Positions 1-5,569 of a stretch of 7,172 bases of DNA are shown piece after piece. The notes under the pieces were generated by a model that was not told the origin of the DNA, made no database searches, and worked only from the letters and a program-made list of their open reading frames with translations. Origin of the DNA: Treponema sp. UBA3819 (GTDB lineage: Bacteria > Spirochaetota > Spirochaetia > Treponematales > Treponemataceae); assembly GCA_002369025.1 (NCBI GenBank), contig DFDV01000168.1, forward strand, positions 1-7,172, given 5' to 3'. Position 1 is the stretch's first letter. Each line of letters opens with the position of its first letter. The translations under genes and the position numbers were made by a program.

Positions 1-3
1 TAG

Positions 4-120
4 TCTGTTTTTGTTGAGCCACAACCGCATTCCGCCATTTTTTTTACAGAACTGATGTTCAATGCGGAGTCCCTAGCCGCTGTTTTGACACAGATAGACT
101 GGGATTATCCTAAAAAATAA
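4..120 (+). other. Open frame at left edge, possible tail of an upstream gene
   Basis: This frame is open from just after an in-frame TAG at 1-3 to the TAA at 118-120. It ends in a protein-like stretch (LAAVLTQIDWDYPKK). It has no good start: the first ATG is at 55 and has no Shine-Dalgarno sequence. If it is a real coding tail, the TAG at the window edge would make the gene interrupted or frameshifted. It may equally be chance. It ends 38 bases before the first GGDEF gene. Bases 83-99 within it match the CAGAT repeat found at the right end of the window. I do not recognise a family. Confidence 0.2.
83..99 (+). repeat. Isolated copy of the CAGAT repeat motif
   Basis: Bases 83-96 (TTTTGACACAGATA) are identical to 6899-6912. 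Bases 87-99 (GACACAGATAGAC) are identical to 6923-6935. The match covers about one and a half units of the 10-bp repeat array upstream of proA. This suggests a dispersed repeat family, or a relic of it, next to the start of the c-di-GMP operon. The motif is short, so chance is not excluded. Confidence 0.45.
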
Positions 121-158
121 CTGGCAATATTTGCGGAATGGGTGTAAAATAATAGAAC

Positions 159-1211
159 ATGGACGCAGACCTTACCAGCCTAATACAGAACAAATATGAT
201 CCTCTTACCGGCGTTTACGAGCGCTTTGCGATTGAAGATTTTGCCAGAAAATTGATTTCCCAAAAAAAGCCCTTTGTATTCATGCTTGTTGACGGTGATA
301 ATTTCAAGAATATCAATGACGGTTACGGACATAGCGTGGGCGACAAGGTAATCGTGCTTATTGCGCAAAAATTAAAGGCCGCTTATGAAGGCAGGGGCTT
401 TGTAGGTCGTTTTGGCGGCGATGAATTTGTCATTATCGTGCCGGATGTTCAGGAATATGATGACACCTGGCAGATCTGTCACCAGGCATTTACCCAGTTT
501 GAAACTTTTACGGTACCTGATTATCCTGCAATTTTTATGACCATTACCATGGGAGCCGCCCGTCACACAAAAGACGGCACCTGCTATGAGCAAATCTTTG
601 AGAAGGCAGACAAGGCTCTCTACAGGGGTAAACAGAAAGGGCGCAGTTGTTTTATCATCTATCTGGATGAAAAGCACAAGGATATTAAGATTCACTCCAG
701 CGACGCTCCCGGCTCAAATTCCATGCAGCTCCACAATACGATTTTTTCTCTGCTTGCAAAGTCAGACGACCTCAAAAAAACGCTTCCCTATCTGCTGCAG
801 TTCTTTACTACAACGCTGATGATTGACCATGTGGCAATTCAGGGGAAGTCAGAAATGCTTTTTTCTGAAGTTTATGCTCTCTCCAGAGTTAAAGAATTTT
901 CCTATATAGACAATGCCCTTATTCAGTTGAACGTAAATAAATCAACTTCTATTTTTTATATGAATGATTTGAGACAGCTTGCTGCAGTTCATCAGGAAGC
1001 CCTCATGAATCAGTGTGAAAATCAGGGGGTATTCTCTCTCTTCTGTGCAGAAATTTCTTATGGTGATGAGTTTTACGGATATCTTCGTGCGGATGCTACT
1101 GTAACATTGCGTATCTGGCAGCATGAAGATATGGATTTGCTGGTGACGGCTGCAAAGGCCATTGCATTATTTTTGCACTTTCAGAAAAAAACACTGGAAG
1201 ATTATGCATAA
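159..1211 (+). CDS. Diguanylate cyclase, GGDEF domain with C-terminal GAF-like region
   Basis: 350 aa, no signal peptide or membrane segment, so probably cytoplasmic. Residues about 10-172 form a GGDEF domain, which makes c-di-GMP from two GTP. Visible motifs are DPLTG (14-18), the metal and substrate block VDGDNFKNINDGYGH (44-58; D45, N53, D54), GD at 61-62, RFGGDEF (84-90), and the closing ADKALYRGKQKGR motif. The domain therefore looks catalytically intact. The inhibitory RxxD site is absent: the expected positions 77 and 80 are Glu and Gly. Residues about 185-345 resemble a degenerate GAF sensory domain; this is a weaker call, made from the helix/strand pattern. Such a sensor usually precedes GGDEF, so the order is reversed here. 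It is the first gene of an apparent four-gene operon, and the next gene starts 12 bases after its stop. The ATG at 159 has no clear Shine-Dalgarno sequence, but the cyclase motif begins only about 12 residues in, so the start fits. Confidence 0.85.
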   Translation: MDADLTSLIQNKYDPLTGVYERFAIEDFARKLISQKKPFVFMLVDGDNFKNINDGYGHSVGDKVIVLIAQKLKAAYEGRGFVGRFGGDEFVIIVPDVQEYDDTWQICHQAFTQFETFTVPDYPAIFMTITMGAARHTKDGTCYEQIFEKADKALYRGKQKGRSCFIIYLDEKHKDIKIHSSDAPGSNSMQLHNTIFSLLAKSDDLKKTLPYLLQFFTTTLMIDHVAIQGKSEMLFSEVYALSRVKEFSYIDNALIQLNVNKSTSIFYMNDLRQLAAVHQEALMNQCENQGVFSLFCAEISYGDEFYGYLRADATVTLRIWQHEDMDLLVTAAKAIALFLHFQKKTLEDYA

Positions 1212-1223
1212 AGCAGGAGACTA

Positions 1224-2384
1224 ATGACCGCAAAAAGCTTTAATTACTACGGTTTTGACAAAGACACCTACTTTGATTGTATTGGCCTGATACGGGCAAC
1301 AAATAGAAAACATGTGCTGATGCTGAACACATGGTTTTTTATTGTTAATCTGGTGTATCTGATTTTTTCAATTCTGAACCTTTTTGGTGTTTCTCAGGAA
1401 CGCATTTCTTTTTATGCCTCTTATCTGGCGGTAACGCTGGCTCTGGAAGTCCTTCTGATTCTGGCTCCTCAGTTTACGGAGCGGAGAAGCGGACTGATGG
1501 TCTATTTCAGTTCGATGATACTCTTTTCCTACGGAATTCTTTCATCAGTGGCTCAGCCCTATATGCCTGCCACCATGTATCTGGTACTTTTTGCAGTGAT
1601 TGGCATTTCCTATATCGGCAGCATGGTGCGTACACTCATAATGGCAGTTCTTGGCATGGGAATCTTTGTGATGACATCTTTTACCTACAAGACATTTTCC
1701 ATTGCCTACTACGACACCTATAATGTTGCGATTGTAACGATTCTTTCTGTCGGACTGCATTACACTTTTCAGCGGGCCCGCATGCAGCAGTTTGTTCTCT
1801 ATCAGAAAGACCTGCAGATTCAACACGAACTGGAAATAAAATCCAGTTTTGACGCGCTTACATCACTTCTGAACCGGGGTCGATTTTTTTCTTTTGCAGG
1901 AGAAATCGTAGAAAAAGCGGATGAAGAGTATATGGTCATCTGTCTGGTGGATTTGGACGGCTTTAAGCAGATAAATGACAGTCTGGGACATCAGATGGGC
2001 GACAAGGTCATTCAGATTGTGGGAAAAACTATGCTAAGTACGCTGGGGCTTGAAGATGTTGAAAAATCAAGTATTTCTCACTGGGATTTTTCTGAAATAA
2101 AAAGTCTGGCAGGACGCTTAGGTGGTGACGAATTTATTGCCCTTATCCGGGGCAGAAAGAATAAAGAAGAAGTGACAGAGGTACTGGAGGAGATGCTGAA
2201 ATCACTTAACAGCGTAAAATTTGACGGACTGGACGGCATACATGCTTCTCTTGGCGTAACCCAGCTTTCTTCCGCAGACAGAGATCTGGACAGCGCATAT
2301 AAGCGGGCAGACGAAGCCTTGTATGCGTCAAAGCGGGCTGGAAAGAACCGTATTTACTTTAGCGAGGAGGTACTGGCAGTATGA
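1224..2384 (+). CDS. Membrane diguanylate cyclase, six transmembrane helices plus GGDEF
   Basis: 386 aa. The N-terminal half is very hydrophobic, with about six predicted helices (roughly 35-55, 62-82, 91-111, 117-134, 137-155 and 166-183), and I do not recognise it as a named MASE-type sensor. A short linker rich in Gln, Glu and Lys (184-206) leads into a cytoplasmic GGDEF domain (about 203-381). Motifs are FDALTSLLNR (209-218), LVDLDGFKQINDSLGH (241-256; D243, N251, D252), GDK at 259-261, RLGGDEF (298-304) and the terminal ADEALYASKRAGKNR. All expected catalytic residues are present. The RxxD inhibitory positions (291 and 294) are Glu and Ser, so no I-site. Roughly 15-20 extra residues sit just before GGDEF, around 276-294. 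AGGAGA at 1215-1220 sets the ATG at 1224. The gene overlaps the HD-GYP gene by 4 bases, which suggests translational coupling. Confidence 0.9.
   Translation: MTAKSFNYYGFDKDTYFDCIGLIRATNRKHVLMLNTWFFIVNLVYLIFSILNLFGVSQERISFYASYLAVTLALEVLLILAPQFTERRSGLMVYFSSMILFSYGILSSVAQPYMPATMYLVLFAVIGISYIGSMVRTLIMAVLGMGIFVMTSFTYKTFSIAYYDTYNVAIVTILSVGLHYTFQRARMQQFVLYQKDLQIQHELEIKSSFDALTSLLNRGRFFSFAGEIVEKADEEYMVICLVDLDGFKQINDSLGHQMGDKVIQIVGKTMLSTLGLEDVEKSSISHWDFSEIKSLAGRLGGDEFIALIRGRKNKEEVTEVLEEMLKSLNSVKFDGLDGIHASLGVTQLSSADRDLDSAYKRADEALYASKRAGKNRIYFSEEVLAV
2365..2371 (+). promoter_or_regulatory. Strong Shine-Dalgarno for the HD-GYP gene inside the upstream GGDEF gene
   Basis: AGGAGGT ends nine bases before the ATG at 2381 and lies within the last codons of the preceding gene. 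It supports the choice of the overlapping ATGA start (2381) and coupled translation. Confidence 0.7.
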
Positions 2385-3331
2385 TTGGAGCATGGGAATT
2401 TTCGGAGTATATGCTTGTAGTCAGTATCATATTGCTCACAATGAACATAGGTATGTATATATACCGGGTTTTTATCTGCAAGGAAGTCCTTTTAAAGAAT
2501 GTCGGCAGGCGATTTTTACCTTCCCTGCTGGTTTTTGCTGCCCTTCTGGCACTTCTTGTTCTGAACATCAAAGCCTGTACGGCTGAATCTCTTTCCCTCT
2601 GGCTGGGCTTTCCCCTGTTTGTCGGAAGCCTTCTAGTTACTTTTCTGCTTTACTGGTCTTTTGGTCAGCAGAGAACTCTGGAACGGCGGGCGATGACGGT
2701 TCTGGAGACCATTCTGGGAGTAATCGAAGCAGGAGACCCCAATCTGGAAGGTCATTCGCTGCATGTGCGCAACCTGACCCTGCTTCTGTACGACTATCTG
2801 CCCCTGACCCAGCGGCTGAAAATAAATGTGCATAATCTGGAGTATGCGGCCCTTTTGCTTGATGTGGGCAAACTGGGGGTTCCGCGCAGCATTATCAATA
2901 AGAGTGGAAAATTGCAGCCGGAAGAATGGGATTTAATCCGCCGTCATCCGGAACTTGCCGTAAAGATTTTGCAGCCGATTACAGCTTTTGACATGATTTC
3001 CAACTGGATAAAATATCACCATGAGCGCGTGGACGGAACCGGCTACTACCATTTGCGTAACGACCAGATTCCCCTTGCTTCCCGTCTGATTGCCGTGGCG
3101 GACACCTATTCTGCCATGACCATGGAGCGCTCATACCGTGCGACCATGACCCATGAGGAGGCGGTTGCAGAGCTCCGTCGTGCCGCCGGTTCCCAGCTGG
3201 ATGCAGAAATCGTTCGCATTTTTGTTCATATCCCTTACAACAAAATAGAAGAAAGTCTGAATGAAGTGCGTACTGCAATGCGCCGCTATGAAGACGGAGA
3301 TTTCCGAATCAGGGCAGGAGATTCAAAATGA
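2381..3331 (+). CDS. Membrane protein with degenerate HD-GYP domain
   Basis: 316 aa. There are three predicted membrane helices (about 8-29, 45-63 and 70-93), then a cytoplasmic HD-GYP-type domain (about 100-290). Active members of this family hydrolyse c-di-GMP to pGpG or GMP at a two- or three-metal centre. Retained features are GHSLHV (124-129), D161 and K164 of HDxGK, H189 in RRHPE, H213-H214-E215, DGTGY (218-222) and D241 in VADTY. Three signature changes are visible. The His of the HD pair is Leu160 (codon CTT at 2858-2860), the GYP tripeptide is GYY (221-223), and the second Asp of the usual ADxxDA is Ser244. The missing His normally ligates metal, so the protein may be inactive and act as a c-di-GMP binder or partner regulator; this is inference. 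It overlaps both neighbours by 4 bases, between a cyclase gene and the binding-protein gene. Confidence 0.88.
   Translation: MIGAWEFSEYMLVVSIILLTMNIGMYIYRVFICKEVLLKNVGRRFLPSLLVFAALLALLVLNIKACTAESLSLWLGFPLFVGSLLVTFLLYWSFGQQRTLERRAMTVLETILGVIEAGDPNLEGHSLHVRNLTLLLYDYLPLTQRLKINVHNLEYAALLLDVGKLGVPRSIINKSGKLQPEEWDLIRRHPELAVKILQPITAFDMISNWIKYHHERVDGTGYYHLRNDQIPLASRLIAVADTYSAMTMERSYRATMTHEEAVAELRRAAGSQLDAEIVRIFVHIPYNKIEESLNEVRTAMRRYEDGDFRIRAGDSK
3316..3321 (+). promoter_or_regulatory. Shine-Dalgarno before tandem ATG codons of the binding-protein gene
   Basis: AGGAGA precedes two adjacent ATG codons (3328 and 3331) with spacings of 6 and 9 bases. Either start is possible. The first gives an ATGA overlap with the HD-GYP stop, and the protein differs by one Met only. 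Confidence 0.6.
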
Positions 3332-4599
3332 TGAAAAATCTGATAAAACTGACAATCCTTCTGTGTTTTGTTCTGCCATGCCTTTCCTGTTCACAGAAAA
3401 AAACAAATACTACTGCTTCCGGGCAAAAACTTACCCTTGCCCTGCGTGCCGGCACCTATGCAGATGTCATTAAGCAATGTCTGCCCGCATTTGAAAAGGA
3501 ACACATGGTGAGCTGCAGGGTTCTGGAACTGAGTGAAGATGATCTGCACCACCGCATAGCAGACGATTCCGCTAACGATTCCGGCCTCTATGATTTGTGC
3601 ATGGTTGACGGTTCGTGGATGGCAGAATATACATCCCGGAATGTACTGACAAACTTAAAGGAATATGACTACGACCTGGACGATGACATTATTCCTGCCA
3701 CAAAGACAATCTGCTATCAGGGTGACAGACTTTTTCTGGCTCCTTACTACGGAAACGTTACTGTCCTGCTCTACAACAAGCTAATGGTAGAGGAAGCAGG
3801 CTATAAGCCGGACGACATTAAGTCTCTGGAAGATATTGCAAACATCTGTTCTTTTCATGCAAAGCGTCATAGTCTGGGCTTTATGTACCGGGGCGATACG
3901 GCGAATAATATTGTAGTTGATTTTCTGCCGGTTCTGCTTTCTTATGGCGGCTGGGTTGTAGACAAAAATAATATCCCTGCCGTCAATACTGCTGAATTCC
4001 GTAAGGCAATATACGGCTATATGGAATTGATTGAGACCGGTCGGGCTGCAAAAAAAGATGATTTGATTGCCGCCATAGCCAATAAATCGGCTGTAATGGG
4101 AATAGGCTGGCCGGGCTGGTATACGCCTACACGCAATTCTTCCATGGATTATCTTGCCCTAACCGGACGAGACAGCCGCGACAGTGAAGGTCATAATGCG
4201 AATATTTACGGCATCTGGACGATAGGAGTTCCTAAAAACAGTCAGCACAAGGATGAAGCGGTTGCCCTGCTTGCCTATCTGATGGATAAGGATGTGCAGA
4301 AAGCCACTGTTGCAAAGGGCGGTGTTCCCTGCCGCTATTCTTCCTTAAAGGATAAAGATGTACTTGAGAAGTTTCCCCAGTATGAGGTTGTCTGCAACGC
4401 TCTGGAAGGCGGAGTCTATCGTCCTGTGATGGAAAAATGGTCTGATTTTTGTGCTATTCTTGGTAAAGAAATGGAATTGATTTTTTCCGGCGAAAAGTCA
4501 GTAACAGAAGGACTTGAATATGCCCAGCGGCAGCTTGAGTCTACCCTGAATCAGCACCGCCGGCGTTCATCACTGCAATCCGTACGAAAACAGAACTAA
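3328..4599 (+). CDS. Extracellular solute-binding lipoprotein, ABC sugar-type family
   Basis: 423 aa. The N-terminus is a short basic stretch and a hydrophobic core ending in LPCLSCSQ, a lipoprotein signal with Cys21 as the likely lipidated residue. The Cys at -3 is unusual, though spirochaetal lipoboxes are known to be loose. The mature part has the pattern of family 1 solute-binding proteins (SBP_bac_1/8, usually for sugars or oligosaccharides): LTLALRAGTYADVIK near the start, YDLCMVDGSWMAEY, the hinge region PYYGNVTVLLYNKLMVEEAG, VMGIGWPGWYTP, and YGIWTIGVPKNSQHKDEAVA towards the C-terminus. The ligand cannot be read from sequence. The C-terminal tail is rich in Arg, Gln and Ser. No permease or ATPase gene is in the window, and the gene is the last of a c-di-GMP operon. 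It could therefore be an orphan subunit of a remote transporter or a periplasmic sensor acting on the membrane GGDEF or HD-GYP proteins. A terminator follows. Confidence 0.85.
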   Translation: MMKNLIKLTILLCFVLPCLSCSQKKTNTTASGQKLTLALRAGTYADVIKQCLPAFEKEHMVSCRVLELSEDDLHHRIADDSANDSGLYDLCMVDGSWMAEYTSRNVLTNLKEYDYDLDDDIIPATKTICYQGDRLFLAPYYGNVTVLLYNKLMVEEAGYKPDDIKSLEDIANICSFHAKRHSLGFMYRGDTANNIVVDFLPVLLSYGGWVVDKNNIPAVNTAEFRKAIYGYMELIETGRAAKKDDLIAAIANKSAVMGIGWPGWYTPTRNSSMDYLALTGRDSRDSEGHNANIYGIWTIGVPKNSQHKDEAVALLAYLMDKDVQKATVAKGGVPCRYSSLKDKDVLEKFPQYEVVCNALEGGVYRPVMEKWSDFCAILGKEMELIFSGEKSVTEGLEYAQRQLESTLNQHRRRSSLQSVRKQN

Positions 4600-4606
4600 A
4601 ATACGT

Positions 4607-4644
4607 CGAGTCAAGGCACGCTAACGCTTAAAGCCTTGACTTCG
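4607..4644. other. Inverted repeat (hairpin) after the binding-protein gene
   Basis: GTCAAGGC (4610-4617) pairs with GCCTTGAC (4633-4640) around a 15-base loop. The stem extends outward through A4609-T4641, a one-base bulge, and two more pairs. No strong T-run follows on either strand, so it is not a textbook terminator. It may be an accessory terminator, an RNA-stability hairpin or a protein site. Confidence 0.5.
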
Positions 4645-4650
4645 CCGTTT

Positions 4651-4673
4651 TGAGGGTTTGTAATAACCCCTCA
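4651..4673. other. Small inverted repeat TGAGGG / CCCTCA
   Basis: TGAGGG (4651-4656) and CCCTCA (4668-4673) form a 6-bp stem with an 11-base loop, just left of the main terminator. In a + strand transcript the CCCC at 4667-4670 could instead pair with GGGG at 4681-4684, so the two structures are mutually exclusive. The role is unknown. Confidence 0.35.
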
Positions 4674-4676
4674 ATG

Positions 4677-4713
4677 AAAAGGGGCTCGCAACTTGCGGAC
4701 CCCGATTTTTTTT
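4677..4713. terminator. Bidirectional rho-independent terminator between the convergent operons
   Basis: The stem GGGGCTCGCA (4681-4690) pairs with TGCGGACCCC (4694-4703) over a 3-base loop, with one mismatch and one G-T pair. On the + strand it is followed by an eight-T run (4706-4713), ending transcription of the c-di-GMP/binding-protein operon. On the - strand the same stem is followed by four T (complement of 4677-4680), serving proB. The + strand T-run overlaps the proB stop codon (4712-4714), so the convergent operons share this element. Confidence 0.85.
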
Positions 4714-5560
4714 ACTTTCCGCCAAGAACCCGGCGCAGACAGTCTTCATCTGCCAGAAAGAGAGTTGCTTTTTCGCTGCCGTCTGCCAGGTGTGTTATGA
4801 TGTCTGCCTTGCCGCCGTTTGCCAGAATGGTGGGAATGCCAAAGCCTGCCGCTTTTTCTGCAGCCTGCAATTTAGTTTCAATTCCGCCTGTACCGAAGGA
4901 GTTTGTGGCTCCGATGGTAATCTGCCGGCGAAGTTCGTCTACGCTGTGTACGGTTTCGATTATTTTTGCCTTGGGATTGGTCTTGGGGTTGTCGGTGTAA
5001 ACGCCGTCGATATCGCTGAAAAGAATGAGCAGGTCTGCGCTCCAGAGAATTGCCGTCTGCGCACTCAGGTTGTCGTTGTCGCCGATACTGAATTCTTCTA
5101 TTGAAACAGAGTCGTTTTCGTTGATGACCGGAACGACGCCCTCATCTACCAGAGTAAAGAGTGTGTTGCGGATGTTGAGCGAGCGGTGGTCGTTTTCAAA
5201 ATCATCTTTGGTGAGGAGAAGCTGACCGATATGAATGCCGTGGGCATTAAAAGCTTCGCGCCACTTGTCAATCAGTTCTACCTGACCGATGGCGCAGAGG
5301 GCCTGGCGGTAATGAATGTCCTTGCGTCTTGCCCAGCCGCTGATTGTGGAAAGACCGCCAACCTGGGCTCCTGAAGAAACGATGACAATCTGCTTGCCCT
5401 GTCTGATGAGTGCAGCGCAGGAAACGGAAAGATTGCGCAGAAAGTCGTTGTTGATGGTTCCGTCTGATTTAGCCAGTGTATTTGAGCCGATTTTGATGAC
5501 GATTTTACGTGCTTCGGCAATTGTATTTTTAATAGTAATTTCTGTTTTTGTATCTGCCAT
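4712..5560 (-). CDS. proB: Glutamate 5-kinase, short form without PUA domain
   Basis: 282 aa. It phosphorylates L-glutamate with ATP to gamma-glutamyl phosphate, the first step of proline synthesis, in the cytoplasm. The amino-acid kinase fold is complete: KIGSNTL (23-29), VSSGA (61-65), PVINENDSV (144-152), GDNDNLSA (160-167), FSDIDGVYTDNP, and GTGGIETKLQAA near the C-terminus. The protein ends soon after this fold, whereas the Escherichia coli enzyme is about 367 aa with a C-terminal PUA domain. The PUA domain is absent rather than broken, because the stop is followed directly by a terminator. The gene starts 9 bases after the proA stop, so the two are co-transcribed. The Shine-Dalgarno sequence is weak, which fits coupled translation. 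Proline feedback would act through the kinase domain if it acts at all; that is inference. Confidence 0.95.
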   Translation of the reverse strand: MADTKTEITIKNTIAEARKIVIKIGSNTLAKSDGTINNDFLRNLSVSCAALIRQGKQIVIVSSGAQVGGLSTISGWARRKDIHYRQALCAIGQVELIDKWREAFNAHGIHIGQLLLTKDDFENDHRSLNIRNTLFTLVDEGVVPVINENDSVSIEEFSIGDNDNLSAQTAILWSADLLILFSDIDGVYTDNPKTNPKAKIIETVHSVDELRRQITIGATNSFGTGGIETKLQAAEKAAGFGIPTILANGGKADIITHLADGSEKATLFLADEDCLRRVLGGK

Positions 5561-5569
5561 AGTTTTACT

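Noticed and set aside
1..38. Start of a - strand gene (MAECGCGSTKTD) running off the left edge
   Set aside because: Only 12 codons are visible, with no Shine-Dalgarno sequence, and the + strand reading is equally plausible.
85..150. Promoter for the c-di-GMP operon: TTGACA at 85-90, or TAAAAT at 145-150
   Set aside because: TTGACA has no good -10 box at 16-18 bases (the best, TATCCT, is at 15) and belongs to the repeat motif. TAAAAT has only a poor -35 partner and would start transcription almost at the ATG.
121..158. c-di-GMP riboswitch upstream of the operon
   Set aside because: The available leader is short and no GEMM-like conserved core is visible.
372..695. 107-codon - strand frame opposite the first GGDEF domain
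   Set aside because: It lies antisense to conserved catalytic motifs and has no recognisable protein features.
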